The notes under the pieces were generated by a model. That model was given only the letters and a program-made list of their open reading frames with translations. It had not been told where the DNA came from and searched no databases. This document shows, piece after piece, positions 1-8,100 of a DNA stretch of 33,301 nucleotides (its first letter is position 1; each line of letters starts with the position of its first letter). This DNA comes from Ktedonobacter racemifer DSM 44963 (lineage in GTDB: Bacteria; Chloroflexota; Ktedonobacteria; Ktedonobacterales; Ktedonobacteraceae), in contig NZ_ADVG01000007.1 of NCBI RefSeq assembly GCF_000178855.1, positions 1-33,301 on the forward strand, given 5' to 3'. The position numbers and the translations under genes are program-made.

Positions 1-497
1 TTGTTCAATCCTTTGTGTTGCCGATGCTCCACGCCAGGCAGGATCTCGCGTTTCGCTGCTCCATAGCTCTTCAATTTATCAGTGATGATCACGCGTGGCA
101 CGTGGTGCAGCCTTTTGAGGAGCTTGCGGAAGAACTTTTTGGCCGCATTCTTGTTGCGTCGGCTCTGAACAAGGATATCCAGCACGTTGCCATACTGATC
201 AACAGCTCGCCACAAATAGTGGGTTTTGCCATTAATTTTCAGGCACACCTCGTCCAGATGCCATGTATCTCCCGTTTTCGGACGGCGACAGCGCAGTTCG
301 TTGGCATACACTTGCCCAAATTGAAGGCACCACTGGCGCACTGTTTCATACGTCACGACGATTCCGCGCTGCGCCAGAAGCTCTTCAACATCGCGAAAAC
401 TGAGCGAGAAGCGGAAATACAGCCACACTGCGTGGCTGATGATTTCTGGTGGGAAGCGAAAGCCTTTGTAGCTTGGAGCCGTGGGGGTTGTTTTCAT
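1..497 (-). CDS. IS6-family DDE transposase, C-terminus outside window
   Basis: Reading leftward from the ATG at 495-497 gives about 165 codons with no stop before the window edge. The order is typical of IS6/IS26 transposases: an N-terminal HTH-like region (SLSFRDVEELLAQRG), then WHLDEVCLKINGK with the first catalytic Asp, LWRAVDQYGNVLDILVQSR, and VIITDKLKSY with the second Asp. The catalytic Glu should lie beyond the edge. The protein is clearly related to, but not the same as, the partial transposase at 32916-33301, so the two are different elements of one subgroup. Nothing seen in the visible part disables it. Confidence 0.85.
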   Translation of the reverse strand, partial: MKTTPTAPSYKGFRFPPEIISHAVWLYFRFSLSFRDVEELLAQRGIVVTYETVRQWCLQFGQVYANELRCRRPKTGDTWHLDEVCLKINGKTHYLWRAVDQYGNVLDILVQSRRNKNAAKKFFRKLLKRLHHVPRVIITDKLKSYGAAKREILPGVEHRQHKGLN

Positions 498-546
498 GCA
501 GTTATTCTAGCACATTGTTCAGCTACATTCCCAAGTTGACAATACC
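1..546 (-). mobile_element. IS6-family insertion sequence, left-edge partial
   Basis: The element runs off the left edge. Its visible end is the 15-bp sequence at 532-546, which reads GGTATTGTCAACTTG on the minus strand. The same 15 bases occur at the matching end of the IS6 element at the right edge (32868-32882), which places the IS boundary near 546. It is probably an IS6-family element that transposes by replicative cointegrate formation. The transposase points left, out of the window. The exact boundary and the target duplication cannot be read because the other end is missing. Confidence 0.7.
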
Positions 547-548
547 GG

Positions 549-567
549 TATGACGCTTTTTCATCAT
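549..567 (-). pseudogene. Start of an interrupted gene, possibly IS3-family orfA
   Basis: On the minus strand a GAAGGA ribosome binding site is followed by ATGATG and the codons for MMKKRHT, after which the IS6 end begins. IS3-family OrfA proteins often start with a similar Lys/Arg-rich 'KKRHT' stretch, so this may be the first few codons of such a gene cut by the IS6 insertion. With only about seven residues the family assignment is a guess; the interrupted start codon with its binding site is what can be seen. Confidence 0.25.
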
Positions 568-723
568 CAAATCCTTCTTTTTCTTTTGACCCACGTGAAG
601 TATATCAGAGTTTCGCCGTAATGACTTGTTCTTGTGTGCTTGTTTTCCAGGTTTCAAGTGCGCCTTACCATTTGCAATAATATTGTCAATTGGTATCATC
701 AGCCACGAGCATTGGTGTTCAAT

Positions 724-765
724 GAATAAAAGAAAGGCCCTGTAGGCTCATTAGCTAGAGGGCCT
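724..765 (-). terminator. Rho-independent terminator (minus strand)
   Basis: AGGCCCT (735-741) pairs with AGGGCCT (759-765), with an inner TAG/CTA pair (743-745 and 755-757). On the minus strand the stem is followed by TTTCTTTTATT. It lies downstream of the leftward transposase remnant at 908-1237. The rest of 568-907 holds no gene I can support. Confidence 0.5.
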
Positions 766-907
766 GTGTGTCATCATTTTCGGTATAGGGGAGGTGAATG
801 GATATCCAGGGCCAGCCACTTCTCTCCCTGACATTATTTGATGAGCATATAATACGTTCAAGAGCAGAGACACCTTGAGATGCATAGGTTAAAATCGAAG
901 AGAAAAC

Positions 908-1237
908 AGCCGGACAGGTTCCATAGCTGCGATGCAAGCTGATGTCTTGGTCTCCTCGGCTTTGCAAGGTTCACATTCGTTGGCCTCGTGCCTGCAAGGG
1001 GGTGCCACAGTTGGGGCATGCGGGACGTTCTTCCTCGGGAGCCTCTTGCCAATCGGTGAGGTCAGATGCCAGGGCCGTCTCTTGGAGGAGTTGAGCTTCC
1101 AGTCGACTCATGCGCTCTCGTATAGCCTCCTCAATCTCACGAAAGGTGGCTTTGGGGTGGGCAAGACGCCATTCTTTCATGCCACTGAGCACCTATGCGC
1201 TCAGTTCCTGCCAACGTTTTTCCAACGCTTCGTCCAT
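908..1237 (-). pseudogene. ISKra4-type transposase, N-terminal remnant
   Basis: A GAGGAGG ribosome binding site precedes the ATG at 1235-1237. The reading frame gives MDEALEKRWQELSA, then an in-frame TAG, then the helical KEWRLAHPKATFREIEEAI segment and a zinc-finger half CPNCGTPLQARGQR. After about position 970 the match continues in another frame with DISLHRSYGTCPA and is then lost. The combination of REIEEAI, CPxCGTPLQARG and LxRSYGTCP is what I recall from N-termini of ISKra4-family transposases, which are normally several hundred residues long. The copy is dead: it has one stop, one frameshift and no catalytic domain. Confidence 0.6.
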
Positions 1238-1335
1238 GGTTGCCTCCTCTTTTTCTTTTCCCTATCCTATCACCTTCTTTCTCCCTTGCCCATCTCTCTG
1301 CAAAAAATTGACGTACACCAAAGAGCGTTCATTCC

Positions 1336-1368
1336 TTGCAAACATACCATACCATATGGTATGATATG
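1336..1368 (+). promoter_or_regulatory. Promoter with palindromic TetR-type operator
   Basis: CATACCATATGGTATG at 1348-1363 is a perfect 16-bp palindrome. With one mismatched pair it extends to a 26-bp dyad over 1343-1368. It overlies the spacer and -10 of a plausible promoter: TTGCAA at 1336-1341, an 18-bp spacer and TATGAT at 1360-1365. The position, about 40 bp upstream of the TetR-family start at 1407, suggests autorepression of the TetR/YciI/PPOX operon. Confidence 0.6.
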
Positions 1369-1406
1369 AGGAAGAGAAACGTGTCGAGCAAAGGGAGGAA
1401 TCGGTC

Positions 1407-1959
1407 ATGGCGCAACTCAGCAGACGCAGATGGCTCGAGGAAGGACTCGCCCTGCTTGAAGAGGCAGGAGCCGAAGCGCTCACCATTGAGTCCTTGACCA
1501 GCCGACTTGGGGTGACCAAAGGGTCCTTTTACCACCACTTCGCCAATTCCCAGGACTTTAAGCAGCGGTTACTGGAGTTTTGGGAAGAAGAGGGAACACT
1601 TCGTATTATCCAATGGGCAGAACAGGAGGATTCACCACCAGAAAAGCTGGCACGGGTGATACGAGCGAGCTTACATCCTCCTCGGCTCGATGTGGCTCTG
1701 CGCGCCTGGGCCTTACAAGATGAACAGGTGCGCGTTCACCAGCAGCGCATCGATCAGCAGCGGCTGGCGTATCTGGAAGCGGTGGTCTTTGCCACCAGGG
1801 CCGATCATCTGTACGCACAGTCTCTTGCCAGAGTCCTCTACAGTCTCTACGTGGGGCAGCCAGCATATCATTCCCCCCATTGAGGGCGAGGATCTCGGCG
1901 TTTTATATCAGCTTGTCCAACAGTGGTTTGCAAAGGAGAGTCAGCAATGTTTGTCGTGA
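1407..1959 (+). pseudogene. TetR/AcrR-family repressor, frameshifted near its C-terminus
   Basis: The N-terminal DNA-binding domain is intact: a helix-turn-helix at about residues 25-45 (LTIESLTSRLGVTKGSFYHHF is the core, slightly shortened here in reading) followed by the usual FANSQDFKQRLLEFW helix. The frame from 1407 ends at 1883 after 158 codons with an unlikely tail (GQPAYHSPH). The expected C-terminus, SQHIIPPIEGEDLGVLYQL, lies in the next frame and ends at 1959. One extra base near 1853-1857 explains this, so the natural protein would be about 183 residues. The corrected end overlaps the next gene start (1947), as expected for a coupled operon. It is either a recent pseudogene or a sequencing error. 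The DNA-binding part could still act on the dyad at 1343-1368. Confidence 0.8.
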
Positions 1960-2285
1960 TCTACACTCATGGCCCGGCCTGGCAGACTGGGAAGACGGTG
2001 TCTGAGCAACCCTTTTATCGTGAACATGGCAGGTATATGAAGCAGTTTTTTATGGCCAGGAAGCTGCTCATGGGTGGTGCTTTTGTGGACAATCAGGGCG
2101 GTCTGGGCATTCTCGATGTCGCGAGCGAAGCGCAGGCGCGGGAGATCGTCGCACACGATCCCGCGGTGCTGGAGCGGGCTTTTGAACCGCACCTGCATCT
2201 CTGGCATGCCTACTTCAATCAGTATCAAGCGCAAAGCGCTCCATCAGGAAAGAGCCCATCGAGCGAGAAGGAGGTCTTGCCATGA
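1947..2285 (+). CDS. YciI-like (YCII domain) protein
   Basis: This 112-residue protein begins MFVVIYTHGPAWQTGK and contains HGRYMKQFFMARKLLMGG and ARE-IVAHDPAVLERAFEPHLHLW, which match the small alpha/beta-barrel YCII family (YciI-related). The conserved His near HGRYM and the Asp in the HDPAV stretch are the family's putative active-site residues. The specific substrate is unknown. I chose the ATG at 1947 because AAAGGAG lies just upstream; an in-frame ATG at 1923 lacks such support. It overlaps the corrected TetR end by 13 bases and the next gene by 4 (ATGA), so all three are probably translated together. Confidence 0.8.
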   Translation: MFVVIYTHGPAWQTGKTVSEQPFYREHGRYMKQFFMARKLLMGGAFVDNQGGLGILDVASEAQAREIVAHDPAVLERAFEPHLHLWHAYFNQYQAQSAPSGKSPSSEKEVLP

Positions 2286-2668
2286 CGAACCCAACACAGG
2301 CTCTCGAACGCTTCGTTCGTCCGAAGACAATCCTGCTCACGAGCTATCGCCGCAACGGCACCTCGGTGGGTACGCCGGTGCATATCGCCGTCAACAGGGA
2401 GCACGCCTTCGTGCGTATGTGGGACAAAACATGGAAGTTCAGGCGCATCCGCAACAACCCCATGGTCGAGATCGCCCCAGCGACCTGGCGCGGTCAGCCC
2501 ACCGGTCCTGCGAGCCGTGCCCACGCTCGGGTGCTGGATGGGAGTGAGGCGCTCCATGCTGCTCACGCCCTTGCCTGCAAGTATCCTGTGCTGCATGGTT
2601 TCCTTATTCCGCTTGTCCACCGGCTGAGAGACTATCGGACCGTGCATATCGAGCTGACGCCCAATTGA
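2282..2668 (+). CDS. PPOX-class F420-dependent oxidoreductase-like protein
   Basis: This 128-residue protein has the split-barrel pattern of the Rv2061-type PPOX-class flavin/F420-binding family: RPKTILLTSYRRNGTSVGTP, VHIAVNREHAFVRMWD, KFRRIRNNPMVEIAPATWRG and a C-terminal basic region ending in RTVHIELTPN. Such proteins are known as small flavin- or F420-dependent reductases. The cofactor is inferred from the family, not seen. The start overlaps the preceding stop as ATGA at 2282-2285. Its place behind TetR and YciI suggests a small stress- or xenobiotic-responsive operon controlled by the operator at 1343-1368. Confidence 0.8.
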   Translation: MTNPTQALERFVRPKTILLTSYRRNGTSVGTPVHIAVNREHAFVRMWDKTWKFRRIRNNPMVEIAPATWRGQPTGPASRAHARVLDGSEALHAAHALACKYPVLHGFLIPLVHRLRDYRTVHIELTPN

Positions 2669-2862
2669 CCACTCGACCCAGGCAGTACCTGCCATTAAAG
2701 CTAGAATACGAGAAATTGCTAAGCTCCACACCTGATATACTCCTTCTAGGAATTGTAAATGATGCCCTTCGCCGAGAGACGGGCTGCTCGGTGCGAACAC
2801 TTCATGTATCATTCGTGCATCAGGGAGACTGGTGATCGCACCAATAGGAAGGATTAGGCCTT

Positions 2863-4098
2863 TTGAGGAGAAACTGGTTATGTGATTACACCGTTTTGGT
2901 GCTTCGACTGCAAAAAGCTATTGATGCGCATACGCCGTATTCGCCTTCTGAGGAATATCTGCCTCCGGAATGGTACGAACAAGTGCAACATGAGCCTGTT
3001 CATCCGGCAGAGGCACTGCTACGCGAGGCGAAGGCGTTGAGCGCGACAGTGCATCAGCAGCATTTCGAGCCGCAACGCACAGCCTATCTGGCGAAACACC
3101 TTCGCGCGCTTGAAACAGTCAGTCGTCGAATGCTTGGGGAGCACTTTTCGCTGCAGGAGGAGGTCTGGCGCTGCTTTGATCTCCACGTGGAGTGGGTACC
3201 CGAGAGCATCTTCGAGCAAGCCTACACCCTCTATGATGAAGGGTTGCCTGGGAGTGGCAGCATCGCTGAGCGCTTACAGCACTGGAAGGCATCCTTGACC
3301 TTGCCACCAGAGAAAGCCCATGTGTTGCCCTCTTTTTTTCAGCGTGCCTTAACGGAAGCGAGACGCCGCACACAGGTACTTGTTCCCTTGCCCGCGGAAG
3401 AGCACATAGAGATCCAGACCATCACGGATCAGCCGGTGAGGGCTGTCGCCTCTTACCTGGGAAACTATCGCTCACGTATCCTTCTCAATCCCAATGTGCC
3501 TTTTCCTCTTACTGATTTGTTCTATGTACTCTGCCATGAAGGGTATCCCGGCCACCTGGCGGAGGCTGTGCTCAAAGACGAGGCGCTTATCCAACAGCGA
3601 GGATATCTGGAACAACGGGTGAATTTGCTTTACACGCCTCAGTTTGTGATCAGTGAAGGACTTGCCCTCTTGGCTCATGAGATGCTCTTTGCCCCTGGAG
3701 AAGAGGAGCAGTGGTTAGCTGAACAGATCTACCCAGAGGCAGGCATAAGCCCGGTTCACTTCGATCTGAGGAAGATCCAGCAGGCCACTGATCTCTTATG
3801 GGGAGTGTGGTGCAATGCCGCCTGGTTGCTCTCCGAAGGTCGCCCTGATGCAGAAGTGAGAAGCTATCTCATGCGTTACGCACTGATGGATGAAGAGGCT
3901 GTGTCTCGTGCGCTTGCCTCATTGCACCGCCCATTCCATCTGACCTATACATTTACCTACTTTTACGGTCGTCGGCTGCTGGAACCGATCTTGCAAGGAT
4001 CCCAACGACCAAGGCGCTTGCACCAACTCCTGAAAGAGCAGCTTACTCCTTCCGATCTGAACGAGAGGTTCTTCACTGAGTGGAAGAACGAGGATTGA
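2863..4098 (+). CDS. DUF885-like putative metallopeptidase
   Basis: The protein has up to 411 residues. HEGYPGH at about 225-231 resembles the HExxPGH zinc-ligand motif of the DUF885 family, and ISEGLALLAHE at about 263-273 supplies a second acidic site, as in gluzincin-type peptidases. The C-terminal part is helical with no membrane segment or signal peptide, so it should be cytoplasmic. No ATG is available near the start: the frame opens at 2848, and TTG at 2863 has AGGAAGGA about nine bases upstream; GTG near 2899 is an alternative. DUF885 proteins are usually longer (around 550 residues), so this may be a short subgroup or lack part of its N-terminus. The peptidase function is inferred from the motif only. 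Confidence 0.65.
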   Translation: MRRNWLCDYTVLVLRLQKAIDAHTPYSPSEEYLPPEWYEQVQHEPVHPAEALLREAKALSATVHQQHFEPQRTAYLAKHLRALETVSRRMLGEHFSLQEEVWRCFDLHVEWVPESIFEQAYTLYDEGLPGSGSIAERLQHWKASLTLPPEKAHVLPSFFQRALTEARRRTQVLVPLPAEEHIEIQTITDQPVRAVASYLGNYRSRILLNPNVPFPLTDLFYVLCHEGYPGHLAEAVLKDEALIQQRGYLEQRVNLLYTPQFVISEGLALLAHEMLFAPGEEEQWLAEQIYPEAGISPVHFDLRKIQQATDLLWGVWCNAAWLLSEGRPDAEVRSYLMRYALMDEEAVSRALASLHRPFHLTYTFTYFYGRRLLEPILQGSQRPRRLHQLLKEQLTPSDLNERFFTEWKNED

Positions 4099-4446
4099 GA
4101 TGGCTGGATGCTCGTTTCTCACGCTCGCTTTCAAGCAGGACGAAAAGCGCCCTGCTTCTGAACTGGATATGCACCGACGCTCGCATCTTCGTATATGAAA
4201 AGCAGCCAATTTAAAGGACACTGATGGACGAAGCAAGATGGGAAGCGGTTTTCCCGGCACCTTCCTCTCGGTGCTCATGATTGGGGGCAAGCGCTCACAT
4301 TTCGGATCTGGCCCATTCTTGGTGAAATGATGAGTTTGTTTTATTATCACGTTCTGCTGTTATAGTATACTCAACGCTATGGGAGTCAAGAAAGAGGTTA
4401 CCTGCCTTATGGGACGCTATCATTTTTTAGCCGGGCAATAACAGCT
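4099..4446. other. Intergenic stretch with a weak promoter candidate
   Basis: No gene is supported here. A possible promoter for the kinase-like gene is TTGTTT (4336-4341) and TATAGT (4361-4366) with a 19-bp spacer, which is weak. Nothing else structured was found. Confidence 0.3.
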
Positions 4447-4575
4447 TTGATTCTTGGTGTCAACCCTCCATGTGACAAGGCTGCAGGCCCAGGAGAAAAG
4501 GAAGCAAGTGCCCTGATGAGGGCAGCGCGTTTATGTGTGAGGTTCTTCCCTCAAACTTCCTGGAGTCATGACAGA

Positions 4576-5148
4576 ATGAAGAATACTATTGTGTATCTCA
4601 TCGCGTATGCTGGGACTGGCAAATATACCATTGCCAAAGAAATCGCAGCGCTGACAGGTGCGGTGATCGTGGATAGCCAGCTGATCAACAATCCGGTCTT
4701 CAGTGTCGTTGGCGCTGACGGGAAAACACCTTTGATATCCTCGGTATGGCCAAAGATCGAGAGCATCCGCCGGATCATCCTGGACACGATTGCGGAATTG
4801 GCGCAGCCAGGGACCAGCTTTCTTTTCACTAATGAGCTCTACGAAAGGAAGTCGATGGATCGCCGTTGGTATGAGGACGTCGCAATCCTGGCGACCAAAC
4901 GCAATGCGCTGCTCGTACCAGTGATCCTGCGCTGCGAACCAGAGGAGATATACCGTCGTGTTAGTTCTCCAGAGCGAGCTATGCGCTTCAAGGAAACCAA
5001 CGCTGACAGGACGCGAGAGAACATACGAACCTACAAGCTCTTACGCATTGGCCATCCCAACTGTCTTGAGTTGGACATCACCCATCTCTCCCCACTCCAG
5101 GCAGCGCACGCCATTCTCGCGCATGTGGAAAAGAGAACGATCTCTTGA
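4576..5148 (+). CDS. Small P-loop kinase-like ATPase (AAA_33/shikimate-kinase type)
   Basis: The protein has 190 residues. The Walker A motif is at residues 12-18 (AGTGKYT, Lys16), the variant with GKYT that is common in small kinase-like AAA_33 proteins. It is followed by TIAKEIAALTGAVIVDSQLI, where the Asp resembles that of NMP kinases. A lid-like basic region ERAMRFKETNADRTRENIR lies at about 135-155. It probably transfers phosphate from ATP to an unidentified small molecule. The ATG at 4576 has GGAG ten bases upstream; the frame is open further upstream but without a better start. It stands alone; an IS6 element begins ten bases after its stop. Confidence 0.7.
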   Translation: MKNTIVYLIAYAGTGKYTIAKEIAALTGAVIVDSQLINNPVFSVVGADGKTPLISSVWPKIESIRRIILDTIAELAQPGTSFLFTNELYERKSMDRRWYEDVAILATKRNALLVPVILRCEPEEIYRRVSSPERAMRFKETNADRTRENIRTYKLLRIGHPNCLELDITHLSPLQAAHAILAHVEKRTIS

Positions 5149-5157
5149 GAATGGTAG

Positions 5158-6127
5158 TGTCAGGACTGAGGACACAGAAGCTTATCAGGGAACAGTGCCT
5201 GTTGAGAGACTGCTATCTTTCGTTATGAGATTGCTTGTATCGCTTCTTTCAAGGCAGCAATCCGATCAAGGAAAGCTTGTCGTTGCTCTGAGAGTGAGGT
5301 TGGTTTTCCTATAGTGGAACGAGGACGGAGAAAGTTCTGCAGTTCGTCAAAAGCACAACAAAAATGAGCAGTCGAGTCAAAGTTTCCAAAGCCATGCATG
5401 GATAATACCGTTGCTTGACCCCTCGATGATCTTGTTCCAGGAGATTATTGAGGTATTTGTTGGTTCGATGAAGCACATGTCTGCCCAGTGTCTCACGTAC
5501 TGCTCGTGGAGAGGAGGTATGTCCATCTGTCGTCACACATTCAGGCGTATGACCAACGACGGCGACGTCTTGTCTGAAAAACCGCTTAGCCGCCTCCATA
5601 TCCCGCGTCTTGCTCAAGAGAGAATCCACCAAGTTGCCATCGTGATCAATCGCCCGATAAAGGTAACACCACTTTCCACAGACTTTGATATATGTTTCAT
5701 CAATGTACCAGGATTTCCCTGCTTGTCCATGCCGCTTTCCTCGCAATTGGTCTGCAAGCAACGGGGCAAATCGCGCTTCCCAATCTCTGATCGTTTCGTG
5801 GGTGAAGGTCCATCCACGCTCCAAAAACATTTCGGCCATATCACGAAGGCTCAGTTTGTAGCGTAACTGCCACAGAACGACGAGGAGAACGATATCTGTA
5901 GGATATTCGAGATAATTGAAGGGAGTGCTGGTGCGTTCATTAAAAAGATGTTTGCAAGCCAAACAGCGGAATATCCGATATCCGAGGATGGTTTTTTGAC
6001 GCTGCTCTTTTGTGGAAGGGGATAGACAGTGTGGGCAATTCATAGATCACTCCTCATCATATATTGGCTTTTCACAAGCATACCCCGTAAGTGGCCTCCA
6101 GGCCAAATTATCTTCCGAGTTCTGACA
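5158..6127 (-). mobile_element. Zinc-ribbon IS6-family element, copy 1
   Basis: The left end at 5158 reads TGTCAGGACTGAGGACA. The right end, read on the minus strand from 6127, is TGTCAGAACTCGGAAGA. These are imperfect inverted repeats, and both resemble the repeats of the intact copy at 19384-20351. The element is about 970 bp with a leftward transposase. I see no flanking direct repeat. Confidence 0.7.
5223..6043 (-). pseudogene. Zinc-ribbon IS6-family transposase, frameshifted
   Basis: The protein begins MNCPHCLSPSTKEQ with a zinc ribbon (CPHC, CLAC), then the catalytic Asp in SWYIDETYIKV, the second in CVTTDGH and the Glu in NNLLEQDHRG. The main frame ends at 5309 with a tail unlike the family. 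The true C-terminus (FGNFDSTAHFCCAFDELQN through SEQRQAFLDRIAALKEAIQ) lies in another frame and stops at 5223-5225. One missing base in the YYP codon region near 5402 explains the shift. By comparison the intact copy at 19474 reads YYPMRGCGNFTSASRFCRAF at this point. It is likely inactive unless rescued by frameshifting. Confidence 0.8.
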
Positions 6128-6361
6128 GAACCCGAGATGAGCAGTCCCATTCTGCTCTCTGAGGGTGGATGAGCCATTCGGTCTGGCATGGGCAAAATCA
6201 GACAGGAAAGCTGTCCCAAATTAGACAGTTCAACCCTCTTTATTTGTGATGACTCCACCCGTTGGTCATAAGGAAACAAGAATGCGGGCAAGAACGTGTC
6301 CTCAAACCATAAGTTGAGACAGATCCATTTGATGTTGTGCGGGACACAACGTAACTACTTA

Positions 6362-7328
6362 GAAAGTGTCAGGTTTTGATAAAGTTGGCCGAGAGAACGG
6401 AATAGGAATCACTCATAGGAACTAGCATGAAGAGCAGAAAAGGAAAAGAGCGCCATATCCAGGCAAACCTATCCTTCCGATCTGACAGATGCGCAGTGGG
6501 CCATCTTGGAACCTTTGATTCCACCTGCCGCCCCAGACGCACCTCACCTGATGTACGAGCGACGTGAGATCGCGAATGCCATGTTGTACGTATTGCGTAG
6601 CGGTTGCCCCTGGCGGATGCTTCCCCATGATTTGCCAGCGTGGGATACCGTCTATTGGTACTTTCGACGCTGGCAACGCGAAGGGGTCTGGGAGCAGATC
6701 TTGCACGCCCTGCGTAAGCAGGTCCGCATCCAACACGACCGAGCCCCTGAGCCTTCTGCCGCGATCATCGATAGCCAATCTCTCAAAACCAGTGCCGTTC
6801 GTGGCCCTGAAAAAGGCTACGACAGCGGGAAAAAAATCTGGGGGCGCAAGCGTCACATCCTGGTTGATACGCAAGGCAATGTGTTGGCAGTCAAAGTCAC
6901 TGCTGCCTCACGCTCCGACCAACAAGGAGGCAAACGCATGCTTGAGCTACTGGTGGGCTTGTTTCCCAGAATCAAGCTGGTTTGGGGTGATAGCCATTAT
7001 GCTGGCGATATGATCCTCTGGCTCCTCCAGCATCTGGGCTGGCTCACTGAGACCATTCGGCGTCCAGTGGACTCCTCCTCAGATCAAGGAACGTGCGATT
7101 TGGCGACGACGAAGAAGGAGAATGCATCCTCTTCAGGTTTCCGCCCGCTTCCCAGAAGATGGGTCGTTGAACGCAGCTTGGCCTGGATTACCCGATGGAG
7201 GCGACTCTGTCGCGATCATGAGGGGCTTCCTGCAAGCTCAGAGGCATTCATCATGCTCGCTGCCTCCCGACGCATGCTTTCTTTGTTAGCTCCTCCATTT
7301 CCCTAAGACATCGAAACCTTTCACTTTC
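6362..7328 (+). mobile_element. IS5-family (IS427/IS1031-like) insertion sequence
   Basis: The element is about 967 bp. The left end GAAAGTGTCAGGTTTTGAT (6362-6380) and the right end ATCGAAACCTTTCACTTTC (7310-7328) are inverted repeats with three mismatches. A 3-bp direct repeat TTA flanks it (6359-6361 and 7329-7331), matching the short target duplications of this group. It sits 20 bp upstream of the ATG of the gene at 7349 and so separates that gene from its original promoter. Confidence 0.75.
6455..7306 (+). CDS. IS5-family DDE transposase without a normal start codon
   Basis: The protein starts with the family's usual TYPSDLTDAQWAILEPLIPP region and carries all three catalytic residues: Asp in AIIDSQSLKTS, Asp in VWGDSHYAGD and Glu in RRWVVERSLAW. 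It ends after LSLLAPPFP at 7306. Where the family normally has ATG, this copy has ATA at 6455-6457 (ATA TCC AGG CAA ACC TAT). No ATG or GTG occurs between there and the conserved region; CTG at 6482 or TTG at 6506 would be the next choices, and TTG 6506 would remove part of the DNA-binding region. It may therefore be poorly translated or dead, although the frame is otherwise intact. Confidence 0.75.
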   Translation: MSRQTYPSDLTDAQWAILEPLIPPAAPDAPHLMYERREIANAMLYVLRSGCPWRMLPHDLPAWDTVYWYFRRWQREGVWEQILHALRKQVRIQHDRAPEPSAAIIDSQSLKTSAVRGPEKGYDSGKKIWGRKRHILVDTQGNVLAVKVTAASRSDQQGGKRMLELLVGLFPRIKLVWGDSHYAGDMILWLLQHLGWLTETIRRPVDSSSDQGTCDLATTKKENASSSGFRPLPRRWVVERSLAWITRWRRLCRDHEGLPASSEAFIMLAASRRMLSLLAPPFP

Positions 7329-7348
7329 TTAGAGAAGGAGAAAAAACT

Positions 7349-7810
7349 ATGGCAAAAACATATCAGGCCCCCTACTATGTCCGCGTGGCAAATCTGCTGA
7401 CCACGACCCTCTTGCGCGCGGGCTTGCCGATCCGGGGCCCCTACATTTTCTTTGGGAAATACCGCATATATCTGCTGATGGTGCGTGGGCGCAAAAGCGG
7501 GCAGATGCGTAGAGTCCCGGTTGCCCTTCTTGAGCGCAACGGGAAGCGCTATGTGGCCTCCCCCTTTGGAAGAGTGAATTGGGCGCTCAATCTGCGGGCA
7601 GCAGGAGAGGCTCGACTTTCGCGGGGGCGCAAGGAGGAAACGGTTGTGGCAAGAGAACTGCCCAGTGCTGAGGCGGCCCTGGTTATGCGAGAAGAAGTCA
7701 AGGATGGCCATCCCTTCGCTCACACGTTTGGCGTGACTGCGGACTCGTCACTGGAGGAGTTTGAGCGTGCAGTGATCGGCCACTCACTCTTTGAATTGGA
7801 AAACAAATAG
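7349..7810 (+). CDS. Ddn-like deazaflavin (F420)-dependent nitroreductase family protein
   Basis: The protein has 153 residues. RIYLLMVRGRKSGQMRRVPV at about 44-63 is the family signature (GRKSG followed by R-xPV), and YVASPFGRVNWALNLRA matches the next conserved strand, with the N-W pair typical of the F420-binding split barrel. The known family (Ddn and relatives) uses reduced F420 to reduce quinones or nitro compounds. The ribosome binding site GAAGGAG and the start at 7349 are clear. The IS5 element ends 20 bases upstream, so present transcription may come from the IS or from nearby sequence. Confidence 0.8.
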   Translation: MAKTYQAPYYVRVANLLTTTLLRAGLPIRGPYIFFGKYRIYLLMVRGRKSGQMRRVPVALLERNGKRYVASPFGRVNWALNLRAAGEARLSRGRKEETVVARELPSAEAALVMREEVKDGHPFAHTFGVTADSSLEEFERAVIGHSLFELENK

Positions 7811-7922
7811 GGGGGACCAACGTCGGGGTGCAAATGTGCGTACTCTTCCTATGCGCGCAACAGCATCTTTATCTGGATGGATCGAGGGCCTCCAGATCCC
7901 CTTTCGTCACCCACCAAACGAA

Positions 7923-8044
7923 CCAGCCTGTTGAAAAAGTCTCCAATGGATGAGCATACCTTGCGATCTCGCAACCATTTATGCTCAAATTTTGCGCTCC
8001 AAGGGGAAAGTGATGAGAGTATCTAGATTTTTTCAACAGGCTGG
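7923..8044. repeat. 122-bp miniature inverted-repeat element (MITE-like)
   Basis: CCAGCCTGTTGAAAAA at 7923-7938 is repeated exactly in inverted form at 8029-8044. The 122-bp unit has no coding sequence. The same 16 bases occur alone at 21804-21819, which supports a mobile-element end rather than a chance hairpin. Confidence 0.6.
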
Positions 8045-8100
8045 ACCGTTTTCTGACATTCATAGTTCTGTTTTTCTGTCAGAGAAATGAGCCATCTCCG

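Noticed and set aside
15..539. Rightward 174-codon frame at the left edge
   Set aside because: It is the antisense shadow of the leftward IS6 transposase.
6040..6291. An 83-codon leftward frame between the IS6 and IS5 elements
   Set aside because: It overlaps the IS6 end, has no ribosome binding site and resembles no family.
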